Of a stretch of DNA of 64,000 bases, positions 1 to 12,770 are shown piece by piece. The position numbers and the translations under genes are program-made. The DNA is from Paramecium octaurelia (lineage: Eukaryota; Ciliophora; Oligohymenophorea; Peniculida; Parameciidae): the NCBI GenBank assembly GCA_905182995.1, contig CAJJDP010000119.1, forward strand, positions 111,384-175,383. The letters are read 5' to 3'. Under the pieces are notes generated by a model. The model ran no database searches and had not been told where the DNA came from. It saw only the letters and a list, made by a program, of their open reading frames with translations. Within the stretch, counting starts at the first letter, position 1. Every line of letters begins with the position of its first letter.

Positions 1-124
1 TTATTTTATCTTACTGCATATATTTGCTCTTTCTCTCTCTCTATTAATATATTAAATTGTAACAAAGAAAGAATAATAAAATTATTAGGAAGCTTGAATC
101 AAGCTCTTATCATGTAACTTGAAC

Positions 125-3100
125 TCATAAATTATTGATACAAAGGAAAGATTATTCTCCATTTTTATATGATTAGATTCTAAAGATCTGTAACTCTATA
201 AAAAGTCTGGTAAATTTGTTTATGTTCATTAATTGTTTATTGAAATACCCATTAATTCTATATGACCAAAAATTTAATTTCTAAGATTTTTTCATGCTTT
301 ATTCTTCATTTTGAATTGCTTTAAGATAGTACTAATATACTATTAAAATTATCATCTTAATAAGAGTTTCATTTTAAGCTATTGTTTTATATACAAGATT
401 CTGATGTTATAATATTTGTATAAATTAGTTTTTCTAATTTTATAAATATTGGAATAAAAATTGGAATAAAAATTAAATTATTTTGTTCAAATAATTTGGA
501 AACATTATACACCTTTCTCTAAGGTTACAACCATCAAAAATGGAGCAATTTAAAAAAGATTAAGATTGTGGTATCAACTTTAATTGATTTGTAAATATTT
601 ATGTCAAATTAACAATCACTTATTTTACAGTAATTAAAAATGCAACAATTTATTGAAACTATTCTACTTTATTAAAGCAGGAGGAAATAAAGTAGCTATT
701 AATTTTAATTGATTACATCTTTTATATTATTTATAAATCCAAAATCCAGCAATCGACCATGTTAATAACAAGAAACTATATATTATTAAATAATTACACG
801 ACAGAAGATGTGACTAAGTAGAGGAGAATCGAACTTGATAATCTGTCACTTAAAACTTTGGTTTCAGCAAAAATATCAAGAAAGCACAGATAAATACAAG
901 TTTAGATTTCTATAAAGTATTATTAAAATAAGTGATTATGAATTGGCTAGCTAAGAAAGTAATCTGAATGGCTTTGGTTGTATTCATATTTTTAATTGAT
1001 ATACTCATAATTGTAATCCTACTTGGCTAATTTATCTAAATCTTATAATATTCCAAATATTCCCTTATTTATTAATGTTAAATAGTTTTCGTTCTCGTAA
1101 TAATCAATTCTGATGTTGTCAATTATACAAAAACTTAATAAAAAGGAGTAATGAAGACACAAATCTTTATTAAATATGTCTATGAGTTTCTCTTAAAAGG
1201 ACGAGTTGTAGGATGATACTGTTAGAAGTTCATTGTTGATATTATTTGATAAATTGTTTAACTAATCGACATTGTCAAAAAAGAACAAGATGTGTTCAGT
1301 CTCATTAATGAAATTAATATTACTATTATTTTTCAAAAGATGCTCAGTTTTTATTATTTCCCCAACAATTATAGTTGAATCTAATCGAGTTTTTAATTTT
1401 AGATATTTCATTGTTAAGATTAAACTATCTTAGTGATCTCTATTATATAATTGAGCTATTATTTAAGATCCAAAAATGAAAAATATGAGTTAAACTCCAA
1501 TGACCAAAGATAATATTATCAACAAATGATACTTCTCATCATAATTATCTAATTTACTCAAAGGATTAAGCTTGGTCTAAATTAAAGGGGCCTTTTCGTT
1601 TTATTATGAAGTGAGAGGATTAGATTTTTGAATATTCTACACTATTAATAATTTTTATAATTATTCTTTTTAGAAATTCAAAACCTCAACTTAATCAAAA
1701 ATTATGTTTATGTTCAAGTATTAAAGCAGTCTAATGAGTTTAGCTTACTTTTATAAGAGAGAACAATTAATTATTATAAAAATTACTAGAAAGAGTAATA
1801 TTACAGCTGAAGAATAAATACAAAGCTTAAAGGTCTGGTCTTCAAATTATAAAAAGGATATTTCTGTTGATTCTATTACTTCATCTTATACTTTGTGATG
1901 AAATTTAAATATTTGAAGCATATTTTGTCTAATTGTTCCATTTGTTTACAATATTCCAGGATCAAAAGTAGTACTATCATTAAAATCAGTATTTTTGAAC
2001 TGTCTTACCATAGATTCTCGCATTATTGCATAAAATGAATAGAAATCTATCTCAGCAGTAGATTTTATGTTGTTTTCAAAAGAGATTAAACTAATATTAT
2101 TCATCCCTAATTCTACACTCTTTATATTCAGTTTCATAGTATATTCTTCTTGGACTTAATTCCAAAATTCGAATAAACCAACTAGTTAAGTTTCTCTTCT
2201 CTACTCTAAATAAGGACTTGTTAAATACAATTTATTTTAAATACAATATTGATTCCACATCAATATAAAAGCCGCTCCTATATTATAAGTCATTGCCTAA
2301 GGGGTAGTAAGAAAATTAACTAAATGCTAGTAATAGATCATTTATTCATAATTTAATGTATAATTGATAATTAAAGCAATAATTGTAATAATTATCATGA
2401 AAAGTAGTATTATAATATTGTATTTCAGTGAATTATTGAAAGTTTTCTAATTTATTATTTTTCTAATAAATTCGTAATCTATTTGTAAATCTTCATATTG
2501 TTGTTCATCAATAGTCAACGATGAATAAAATTAATATTCTTAAACAATTTTCTAAGCTTTATCTTATGAATAATCTTCTATTTGTTTAAATCTCAATACA
2601 AAATAGCATGAATCACCCTCTACTTATTTAAATTTCACAAATTCCAAAGAACCCTCAAACTCAATGCTTTTCATCCTAGAAGAGGGTACAACAAGATTTT
2701 GTATTTATTAGATTAGTTGCTTTTACATTAGTTTTACCAATACATTTTAAATAGTAATATTTTCATCTAACAACACCTAACTTTATTATTTCTTCCAAGT
2801 TTAGTGATATAAAGGCTTTTTTTTTACTGATTTGCGACTCTATTCATCTGATTAGTGTAATAGATTTTAAGTAGAATCTAAGCATTTTTTATGGTTAATT
2901 GGAAAATCCCATCTTGATGCGATATTTAGAATCTGTTAGCTATTTACAGATGAAGGCTAGCCTGCTAAATCTTAAATAAACTTATAGATTTCTGGCAAAT
3001 AATATTGAATCATTCCACAACGTAAAAATTGTTAAACTGATAAATTCTTGGTATACGCATTGTCTGATTTTTAAATTAAATAAGCATAAATATCACAGGT

Positions 3101-4160
3101 TATCCCTAAGATTTTACCTTCATTATCAAATACAAGTAGATGATTAGGTTAATTTTTCAAAACAAAGTAATTTTACAATACTATGTCATCTTTGCTCATT
3201 TAAGCATTTATGTAAAAATCACACTCAACTAAATAGTCGTATCTCAAAAAAGATAAAGAACAAGGCTATTTTATATTAAACCCACTCTAAAGGTAATTAC
3301 TTACAAGATTATTGTAAATCGAATTTGAAAATGGAGGTAGAAAATCACTAATCAACTTTGGTTCAGTTTCTTATTCTAACACTAGCATAAGTCTCTTATT
3401 CTTAGAATTTAAAATTGTATATGAGTTTCTAATTACACTTGTAGACACAAGGAAAGCCTCATCTAATTTATATAGTAATTTAATACTTCTTTAGAATTTT
3501 AAGTTCATAATTTTATCTAATGCAGATACTTCATTCTACTTTTTTTCAAGTTCTTTTGCCTAAAATTACCAATTGTTAAATTACTTTGAAATAATTACCA
3601 TAAAAAATATATTCAAAAGAAGATATGATATATATGGAAATATAATCTAAAGTGTTGGAAGATTTCATTTTTCCAGATTCAAGATCATATTAGTCTTCAA
3701 AAATACCCTTAAATTTTTCAAGGGCATATATTAATTTATCAAATTGCTTTTTGAAATTTTATAAATATTAATAAAGAGGTTACTCTTTGATTAAAAAATT
3801 ATAAAACTGGCATTTTAAATCAATTAGATTAATTAAAAGCCATAAGTTTTATTATTCCACATCAAGTGCTTGAATGAATTATCGAACATTTAAAGAAGAT
3901 GTCATTGCTTTTTAAGAGGATTATATAGTATTTAGAAGACTTGCTTCAAGTTTTGTTTTTTAAAACCAATTTAGTTCCTCTGAATGAATTTTGATCAAAT
4001 TTAAATACAATTAGATTTAATTTAATTGATAGACATGATTTATAATAGCAAATCTTTCTTCAAATTATCCTTCTTTTATTATTTACTCTTAATAGTTAGA
4101 TATTTTGTTTTCAGATAGGATCTTAAAAAATAGTGAAAAGTCTTTCAAACTAGATCTCAT
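125..4160 (-). CDS. Very large multi-pass membrane protein with PAS-like segment (ciliate family)
   Basis: With TAA/TAG as Gln the frame is open for about 1,336 codons, from a possible ATG at 4158-4160 to TGA at 125-127, once a 25-nt intron at 3560-3584 is removed. Hydrophobic spans that look membrane-crossing lie near residues 575, 780 and 870. Around residue 335 there is a PAS-like stretch (LLVFDNEGKILGIT). Loops are rich in K, N, Q and E. It resembles the large PAS-containing membrane proteins expanded in ciliates (TmcB/TmcC-like), but that is recognition by eye. The frame stays open upstream of 4160, so the N terminus may be longer (an in-frame ATG lies at 4482-4484). No function is assigned. 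Confidence 0.65.
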
Positions 4161-4338
4161 TTGAGGATTTTTTAATATTGTATATTGAAAATAAGTGAGA
4201 TTTTTGTTTTAAAATGCTTCTGTTTCACATTTTGATTATCTGAGACATTTCAAAAGAGTGATCAATAAAATATGAATAAGAACCAAATCTTTCCAAAACT
4301 AATTTGTCAAAAACACTAAAATATAAGAAATAACAAAA

Positions 4339-6674
4339 TTTGAAATAGACAAATTATACCAACTATTGTAATCGTTATTATGGATTTATTGTTATATTAC
4401 TGCTAATTTAGCTAATAATAATAAAATAGCGGGCACAGTGTTCGATTATTTGCCTTACACAACAAAACAAATTATAAATTGCATTAGTAAATAAAATCCA
4501 TTAATTGGTCTAATTGAGAAACATCCTTCGATTTCAAAAAGAGCAATCTTAGGATTGAAAAAACAAAATTATAATTCTAGTAAAATCGTCAGTAGTATTC
4601 CGATTAGTGATAATGCTAGATTGCTTTATGAAAGTGCAAAATTGATAAATATATTCAATGATGGCAAGAATATGATATTATGGAATACAATTTAACAATA
4701 TTTAAAAAAGACATTTACAAATACTATTTTCCCTTAGTAATCAAAGTATGCAACAATTACAACTAAAAAATAAATTACTCCATACAACAATAATAGATAG
4801 AATATTAGCTCATCTTTATTGTACTAAATTGAATTTAATGAAAATTTTGATAAAACGGAGAATAATGAAATTTGTACATATTCTTTTCTTTTATCCTCCT
4901 ATTGAATTGATGAGATTAATTATATTTCTTAAATTGCTTTGATTAAAAGAAGTGTTTTAATAAAAACTAAATGAAACAAAGAAGGTTCGATTTTATTTCT
5001 TAATACTATTTATGTCATCCTTATAAAGCTATTAAAAACCAATTTGCTAATAATCTAATTACTCGATGTCTTCCCCTTAACAACTTTTCTCATTCAACAC
5101 CTTTTGAAATTAATAATGAAAAAGGAAATTTATTTATAGTTAAAGAAATCTAAATGTCGTCTTAAATAATTTGAAATCTGACAAGAGATACAATAAAAAA
5201 CGATTTTAGCACTCTTTGCATTCAATCACTTGATAAGATCAGACAGATTTGAAGAATATGAAAGAGTGTTATTGCATGTTTATCAATATTTAAATATAAA
5301 AATCTCATCATTTATAAATATATACCTTTTTAATATATTTATCAATGAGTTTTCTTGAATTTTTCATCTGTTTTTGCATTAAATTAACACAAAGTTTATT
5401 TTAAGAATATTATCAGATAAAGATCGGTACGAATCGAATTTAAAAAAAAGACTATTATCTTGTAAATAATAGAAGATTTCTCTTAAATTTGATTAAAACA
5501 TTAGTATATTAGAAAAATCCTTTATTTCTAATTATTTTCTTAAATTTATGATGTTCATTATTTACAAAAATTATTGTAATGCCATAGTTTGTTAATTTTT
5601 TGATAGTATTTCCAAACTCTCTTATTTAATATCAAATCAATAAACTTAATTTAATGGTAGATTATCGTATAGTTTAATTTGAGATAATCATTAATGATTG
5701 ATTTAATTATCAATTTCATTTTTAATCATATGACTATAGTAATATAATGATAATTCAAATTACAGAATTATTCAAAACCAATAAAGGATGTTATTTTTTT
5801 ATCGAAATATTGAAGTTATATTGAACAAAAATAATATAAAATGTGTGATATCTGTTTTTCCTAAGTAGATGAGTAGCCTTGGTTTGCAAGATCTAACTGC
5901 AAGATAGAATACACAAGTACCTTTTTGTATTATGTTTTATACATTGTTAATTTTGAATTATGAACAATATCTCAATTCAAACAATGAAAATAATTGCAAT
6001 ATCTAACTTCACAATTATCCTTAATATGCAAACTTAAATGGATAAAATATCAATAAAACATGATTATACATTTAAAATAAGTCAAAATTCCAATTCATGA
6101 TTACCTGAAATATTTTAGAGGATGAGTTTGTGTAAAACACACAATTGTTATGAAATTTGATGAAATTTCATTGTTGAAAAAATTTTTATTAATTATATAT
6201 AAGATTGTCACTCTCTAGCCATGAAGTTAATACTTCAATTCTACTTAATAATAATTTTATTCACTCATTAATAAGTAGGAAATAATTTGAAAAACTTTAC
6301 ATTAATTTAATGGCTTTACACTTTTATATTATAAATTGAGAGAAGAAAGTAATTGATATCAATATACTAATACTATTATTATTTCTATACCAAAGTGGAT
6401 TTAAAAAGGTATTCTCAATAAGCAAGATAGAATTGATACATTAAGTTTCTTATTTGTGTTTGATGCATTCTTAGACAATTATATAACCAAGGTCCACTAA
6501 ATCATAAAAAATGACTTCCATACAATCATAAAATAATAAACAAATAAAGAATTAGAGATATAAAAATTAATTCATCTAAAAATGAGTATTTTAAGAATAC
6601 AATAAATAATTACTCATTCTTTAAATTATAATAAGGAAATCATAAAATTTGAAATTCATATTAAAATAATCTGA
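4339..6674 (+). pseudogene. Decayed membrane-protein-like coding region
   Basis: A chain of protein-like segments on the + strand in changing frames, broken by TGA and frameshifts and with no usable start. The first runs 4339-4905 (contains PLIGLIEKHPSISKR, ends TGA 4903-4905). Later blocks include HPYKAIKNQFANNLITRC near 5010, RSDRFEEYERVLLHVYQYL near 5240, and a block from about 6200 to the TGA at 6672-6674 (contains FNGFTLLYYKLREESN and IPKWIQKGILNKQDR) with in-frame TGAs. Not all junctions fit 25-nt introns, so decay or sequence errors are the likely explanation. The composition recalls the large membrane-protein family of 125-4160. Exact limits are uncertain. Confidence 0.5.
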
Positions 6675-6794
6675 TTTTGCTAAATCAAAGTACAAAGTTT
6701 ATTTTGCAATAAATAATTATTCCTATTTGCCTTCATTAGAAATGTAAGTAGAAATATTTACTAAAAAATAATATTAAAGCTAAATTAATAATAA

Positions 6795-8507
6795 TCATGA
6801 AATTTAGATTTGTTCATCGAAAGTTCTTTGATTACTAGTTGATCTATCTTCATCGATCTTAGTCTCAACTATACTAGAAGAAGTATGCAACTTTCTAGAT
6901 AAATCTTCTGATTAGAATCTATCATCCTATGCGTCAGATTCAGTAGAACTAATATAATAAGATCTTTAGTTACAGTTATTATTAAGACAGTGACTTATTG
7001 TCTATTGAGGTGTTATCTTTAATTGTATTAATTTTGTTTGAATAGTATGATGTTATCATTCTGAAATTTTAATGGTCAGTTTCTGTTTCATTAAGTTTTC
7101 TTAATTCATTGATGTATTCAAACTTCTAAGTAAGTTAACCGTGTAGAGTGACGGTTGCATTTTACAAAAATTCAGGTAGCCCACTCTCTTCTAAAGGTTT
7201 GGTGGGGTCTGAGTAGGCCAAGTGTGGAACAATATCCCTTAGAGCTTTTCCGAAATCCATGCTGGCTTCATATGGCATTTAGGATGGCAAGAAATCAATT
7301 GACATATACATGATGTCATTTTGAGATTTGAAATCGAATTCATCATGAACTTATTGAGAAATTGGATTATAAAAGTAAACAGGATGATCAGGGTTAGTGA
7401 ATTTCTTTAAGAATTAGATGGAACCCTCTAGATCACATGTCACATCACATACAGCCTGCAATCTACTATTTCCAGATTCAAATAATTCCTAAAATATAGA
7501 ATATATTTTTTACTTTAATTTAGGAATCAGTAACATATCGAGGAAACTTGTATTCCCAATAAATATCGTTAACGAGAATCGTTAAATAGGGTAGATACTT
7601 CTGATGGAATATAGGTTCATAATCTAATGGATTTTCATAATAATCTTGAGATGTGAATTCTTTGTGAACATCATGTTTATGCCTGACCAAATGAGTAGTT
7701 TTAAAAGGACAAACATAAACTGTGTTCCTATGTTTTTTATCATTTGAGTTCCTAACTAGTTCTTTCAAATCTTCTGGGTTTACCAGTGTAATCTGAAGTT
7801 GTGACAAGGCCTCCAAAGAACCTTTACCACATGAACCAGTTGAACCCATTACTCCAATTATTAGTGGCAACCCTAGCTTAGGAGGAAGTCCTCTTTCTTA
7901 AATAGCTTAGCCTGCCTTTTATAAGGCTTCATAAGCATCTTTTTTATTATAATATTAGAAAGTTGGACCGATCTGCAAAAATGGGGTATTCATGTCTCTT
8001 TTGAGTAAATACTTGCCATATTCATTCAAGAACGTGATGATTCCTGCGATACCAGCATAAGGGAACGAGGTTATGTTAACACCCTAATCTAGTATAATAC
8101 ATATTTACGTTATCGTCATAAATTCGTTCGTACTCCAAATGTCTAATATTTTTCTTAAGCATCACATCCAAAGCCGGCATATTATATGGTTCACCCTCTA
8201 AAGTATGAGACCAATTTAAATATGTCATTCCTTCAATGTATTTTTCAAGCGGGATTTCCTTAATACATATTATCGCTCTGCAGATCGATAAATCGTCCTA
8301 AACCAAGCATCCCACTTCTAAGTATTGATCGTCCGTGAATATTCTCTTCGTTGAAGGCTATACAACGATTTAAATTTGATTATGCTACAAATATTTGATT
8401 TATATTACTTTTTCCATAATATACTTGCAATCATGAGGGGGGATTGGTGTTCTTCTCTCCATATAAGATTTGTCTTCAGCTCGTATACCAATATACAATT
8501 TGTCCAT
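6795..8507 (-). CDS. Lysine-ketoglutarate reductase domain protein (AASS N-terminal type)
   Basis: Four introns (8385-8408, 8084-8108, 7489-7513, 6949-6973) give a clean 537-residue protein. Near residue 5 is YIGIRAEDKSYMERRTPIPP and near residue 50 VVQPSTKRIFTDDQY, followed by EGEPYNMPALDVMLKKN and SFPYAGIAG. These are hallmarks of the lysine-oxoglutarate reductase half of alpha-aminoadipic semialdehyde synthase, related to alanine dehydrogenase/transhydrogenase N domains. That enzyme joins lysine and 2-oxoglutarate to saccharopine in lysine breakdown. GVMGSTGSCGKGSLEAL is a nucleotide-binding-type segment. The separate saccharopine dehydrogenase domain of the animal bifunctional enzyme is absent, so this is a stand-alone reductase or a related family member. 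The C-terminal ~80 residues are low-complexity S/D/Q. Confidence 0.85.
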
Positions 8508-8755
8508 TGTTGTTTAAAAGTAAAAAATATAATAAGATATGATAATTTATTGCTTCATACTTGAGTCGAATAAATTGCTAAATAAGATATACTAAATTTT
8601 ATAATAATCATAAATAATTAATTACAATAATATATCTTCATTTTATATTATTAATAAATGCTATAATAACAATCAAATTTAAATTTATTTAAATAAATTA
8701 TATAATTAAATATTAATTACAAACACTTTATAACCAAATTTCAGTTTAAAATTCA

Positions 8756-9598
8756 ATGTCTAACTTAAACGACATATACAATCATAATCGTTCTCTAAAT
8801 GAAAAAAAAGATCATTTTGATAATAAGTTGTCTCAATTAATTAAAATAATTAAAATCGCTCATCATACCCACATAATATATAGTAATGACGTTAATCAAA
8901 TATAATTAATTAGAATCAAAGAGAATAATTAATAATTTATAACAATTAATTTAACATTATTACAATATTACTTATTTACTCCATCAAATTCTGACTATGT
9001 GTATGATAACCTTAAATTCATCTTATAGTTAAAATCAAAACAATTATCATTGTGTTGTAATGAATTTCTTTGGGAACACAAGTTAATAGAATTAAAGTTT
9101 TCATTATAATTCAATTCAACTTTAATATTTTAGAAAGGCTTATAGATATATGTTTATATAAATATAAGGTTTTCATTTCATAAATGTAATTATCATTTAT
9201 TGGAATCCATCCTATCGGTTAGGATAAGATGGATTCCAATCATCGTATTGGTTTCCGCATTACATTTTTATCGCTATAATGTAGAAGATTTTTTAATTCT
9301 TTAAAAACATTCTGCTAAGTGTTTAATTTTATAAAAACATTCTGCAGAATGTCTAATTCATTAAAATCCCTCTATTCAAATTTTGTTTATTTTTTTGTTA
9401 TCCATTTCAACTTTACCCTCATTATTTCATCTAGCTAATCCATAGAACTTAGTGCTGATCCAACAAATTTTTGTGAATAAGTAATTAGCCGATAATTCAA
9501 TTTTTTCTATAATTCGTCGATTTCTTTCAAAAATTGATTGCATAAATCTTCAAGAAACATTCCTCGATTGCATAGTTTGTAATTACTGCATAGTGTGA
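8756..9598 (+). other. Uncertain open reading frame
   Basis: ATG at 8756 opens a 280-codon frame in the ciliate code (starts MSNLNDIYNHNRSLNEKKDH, ends TGA 9596-9598). The first ~130 codons look moderately protein-like. From about 9240 on, the antisense frame is much more convincing, and the hairpin at 9199-9240 would lie inside this reading. It may be a degenerate gene whose right half is an antisense shadow. Confidence 0.25.
9199..9240. repeat. Perfect 13-bp inverted repeat with inner arms (hairpin)
   Basis: Left arm 9199-9211 (ATTGGAATCCATC) and right arm 9228-9240 (GATGGATTCCAAT) are exact reverse complements around a 16-nt spacer. The spacer holds TATC (9213-9216) and GATA (9223-9226), which extend the stem. 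The right arm ends at the TGA (9240-9242 on the + strand as tca) of the minus-strand gene, so the hairpin would form at the very 3' end of that transcript. Confidence 0.8.
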
Positions 9599-9979
9599 AT
9601 TGATCAAATCTATTTTCTCTATATTATTGGTAACGAACAGATGGTGAGTTGGCTTCTTGTATTGTTTCAGGGTAATAATAGATTGGTGGTAATGGTGGAA
9701 TCAGGATAAAAGCGTAGGTACGTGTTTATGGAATCAGGCTTTCGGTATAGATCGGTACTGATGGAATCAGGCTCTCAGCCTATTCTGAATTTTATATTAT
9801 AGTCAGATAAAAATTATATTGAAAATTAATCAACCCTGGTCGGGTTAAAAAGCCAAATTTTTATTTTCTTATTCTATTAACAATAATGCGCACTAAAATT
9901 ATCGTTTACAAACTCAAAAAAATAACAATTTTAAAATAGTATAAAAGTCTGGTTATAGAATTATATTATACTTTTCCAT
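9240..9979 (-). CDS. Unknown protein with 11-residue repeats and helical C-terminal half
   Basis: From about 9790 down to TGA 9240-9242 the minus strand reads as clear protein. A proline/serine region carries an 11-residue repeat (ESLIPSVPIYT, ESLIPQTRTYA, FILIPPLPPIY). A charged, helix-like region follows (contains FLEDLCNQFLKEIDELQKKL and NELDILQNVFIKLNTQQNVF). I recognise no domain. The 5' end is unclear: the frame is open to beyond 9890, and the nearest ATG (9977-9979) is in another frame, so an unresolved intron is likely near 9890-9940. The stop sits directly on the hairpin at 9199-9240. Confidence 0.55.
9697..9795. repeat. Three 33-bp tandem repeats inside a coding region
   Basis: The word GGAATCAGG recurs at 9697, 9730 and 9763, exactly 33 bp apart. 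On the minus strand it encodes the L-I-P core of three 11-residue units. DNA outside the core has diverged, so selection or slow unit turnover at the protein level is plausible. Confidence 0.7.
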
Positions 9980-10277
9980 TTCTGAGTACACAACTTGATG
10001 ATTTTGTAAATTATTTTAGAATGGATAAATAATATATAGTTTCAATTAAGGCAACACAAATTTTTTTTTGGTTTTGAGAAAGAGAATTTATGATCAATTT
10101 CATAAACATTTAGGAAATGTTTGAATTTAAAAAAAAATTATTATGAAAAAAAGTGTTAATTAGTTGATAACGGATTTATTCAAACTGATAACAATAATTG
10201 AATCATAAATCATCAGTATTTTAAATTCTTAGAAATTTATCTGATTTTTATTTTATTTTTAGTATATTTTATAATTA

Positions 10278-11875
10278 ATGATTTTTTATATTATAATCAT
10301 ATTTGTTTTTTACGTTCTTTATAGAATAGTTTTGAAACCATTGATACCATTATTGATATTGAAGCTTTAGTTTGGAAAGGAGGCTTATTTATGGTATGCA
10401 CCAATTTGGGGCTTGTTGAAATACAATTTTAGATCATTAAAATAAAATGGTGATTTTTTTGATGATTTAAGAAAGAGGATGAGAGAAAATCCCCAAGTAA
10501 AGATCTTATTGACAAATTTTTTGGATAAACCATTCATAAATTTCGTAGATAGTGAATATATTAAGAAAATGTATTTGGAATATTAAAATTTCCCAAAGTT
10601 TAATCTACTTAGATATGAGTATAATATGAATTATATCTAGCAACTTGATTGATAAAGGATTGTTAATGACCGAAGGTGAAGAATGGAGATATTAGAGAAA
10701 CCTATTAGGATCAGCCTTTACTTTTGAGAAATTAAAGTCAAGAATTCCTATGATTAATTAAACTGTAAAAGAAAGATGTATTTTGGATCCAAAAACCAAT
10801 TCTTTTGATTTCATTTCATGGATAACAGGAGAAGTAGTTATTCAGAGTTTTTTTGGTGAGATTGCCAAAGGATTAACTCTAAATGGGAGACCAGGACAAG
10901 TAGAAATAGTAAAACTAGTTGCGGATATGATGTTGTAACGATTTAAAAATGCTTACACTTAAATTAAATTAATGATACTAGGTAACAAAGGATGGAGAAT
11001 ATTGGCAACTAAAAAGGAAAAAGATATAAATAATAGGGTGGATACGCTTAGAAACACTGTTAAGTAACTAATTGAAACAAGGATACAATAGTTAAAAGGA
11101 GAAACTGACGAAAGAAAGGAGAAATATAAAGATTAATGTTTTTTAGATATTTATTTATGTGAATTATTGAAATAATAAAATGAAGGAAATAAAAAGAACA
11201 TAGATTTCGAACCAGTACTTTAATAGTTTTTGACATTGTTTTTTGCTGGAACTGATACAACTGCAACAATGACTGTAACTTGTCTGGTTTATTTGGCAAA
11301 ATATCCAGATGCTCAAAATGAATTATTAGAGGAGATTCAAGCTTTAATGTAAGATAAAGATGTTTAGGATACTCATCTTCCAAAACTTGTGAAAATGAAT
11401 GCATTTATAAATGTAAAATATATTATAATTTTTTAGGAAGTCTTCAGATTAAGGAATCCAGCCTTTTCCCCTTTTGTAAGGTTGGTTTAATAGGATATGT
11501 AATTTCTTGACATCAAACTTAAGAAAGGTATGATGTAATTAATACATCATAGGATGGATGGTAGTCCAAAGACATGATATTCCTGTTATTCGAAATGAGC
11601 ATTTTAGTAATCCTGAAGTATTCGATTACAAGAGATGGTTGACTGGTCAAGGAGCAATCCAATCAGATAATGGTTTTGTTCACATTCCATTTGGAGCAGG
11701 AGGAAGAAATTGCATAGGTCAACATATGGCTTAAATGGAATTAAAAATCATTTTATGTCATATCATTAGATAGTTCTAAGTTAGTCTTAACCCAGATGTT
11801 CAACTTAAGTTTGGTATCAGGTTTCTCTATGGTGCAGAACCAGATAATTGTTTGATCTATAAAACAAGGAGATGA
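10278..11875 (+). CDS. Cytochrome P450 monooxygenase
   Basis: Three introns (10619-10640, 11413-11436, 11528-11552) give a 508-residue protein starting with a hydrophobic membrane anchor (MIFYIIIFVFYVLY). All P450 signatures are present: the I-helix oxygen-binding AGTDTTATM, the K-helix ExxR (EVFRLRNPAF) and the heme-binding loop FGAGGRNCIGQHMA with the axial cysteine. GEEWRYQRNLLGSAFTFEKL matches the C-helix WxxxR region. It should be an ER-bound heme-thiolate oxidase; the substrate cannot be told. Length and architecture are normal, with no lesions seen. Confidence 0.93.
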
Positions 11876-11941
11876 GTATTAAATTATTTAATGTATTTAT
11901 AAAGATCCTTATAATAAATAATCATGTAAATCACACTAAAT

Positions 11942-12334
11942 TCATATTTATCTATAAATTATTAGTAATAATACAGGGTTTCTTAAATTGGGATTGAAAA
12001 ACTAATCCTCAATTTTACTGTGGTGTTTTTCATAGAGACTTACATTTACAATAATTGATTCATCTTACCTTTTAAACTCAATCCCTAGATGATTAATAAC
12101 ATTCTCTAATCTCATTATTTTACTTCCTTCTCCTTTGCTCTTTTAAGCCATGAGGACTATTTCTTTTTAGCTTAAATTCGGAAGCGATTATTATAAATGT
12201 CTACATAATTAATAGTCTATTTTACCCAATAAGTGCAATTCTATTGTTATCGCTATACTGAGTGTAATTTTCCTTAAAGAAATATTGATGATTTGGGCAT
12301 CCTATACTTCTATTCCAGAGGATATGTTGTTCAT
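11942..12334 (-). CDS. Small helix-turn-helix (SANT-like?) protein
   Basis: With introns of 25 nt and about 35 nt removed, ATG 12332-12334 to TGA 11942-11944 gives 110 residues. The middle reads QQSLPNLSQKEIVLMAQKSK then IMRLENVINHLGIEF, two helix-like blocks reminiscent of a SANT/Myb-type unit in ciliate proteins. The 35-nt intron is long for this genome, and the same frame stays open and protein-like upstream to about 12610 without an ATG. The entry may therefore be the 3' part of a longer or decaying gene. DNA binding is inference only. Confidence 0.45.
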
Positions 12335-12770
12335 TAAAATTAGTTATAAATGATTAGAAATTATTTAAGAGATATAAATGAGATACCTTGAAATCCAGAA
12401 TTAATTTATTATAGTTATTGAGTTATCTACACGAATGATACTTTTTGTGAAAATTTATGTAAAAATTTCTATTTTACCTTAAAAGACTAACCTATTTTTA
12501 AGGTCTTTTTTCATTTAATAGACTTCTCCATTTAGTTGTCACAGTTATTTCAACACTTTTTAGATATGAATACAAGTTAGTTCATTCATCAAGGTTAGCT
12601 TAGATTTTTCTAAGTAATAAAATTTGATTAATTTAATTGAAAAAAAGCAATATAATTTCAAGTAATGCTTAAATCTATTAAATTCAAATGGATAAAAAAA
12701 ATGACATTGAAAAATATTGATGTGGAGAAGTCTCTATATATTAAGTTAAATAATATACAAATTTTTATTT

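Noticed and set aside
780..850. tRNA-like B-box word (GAATCGAAC) in gene 1
   Set aside because: No acceptor or anticodon stems could be folded around it and it lies inside an open coding frame.
9830..9850. GC-rich hairpin AACCC-TGGTC-GGGTT as an RNA gene or terminator
   Set aside because: Only a 5-bp stem, and it lies within or next to a probable coding frame; nothing else marks an RNA.
9641..9985. 115-codon + strand ORF with repeated MESG words
   Set aside because: It is the antisense image of the 33-bp repeats; the opposite strand carries the coherent protein down to TGA 9240.
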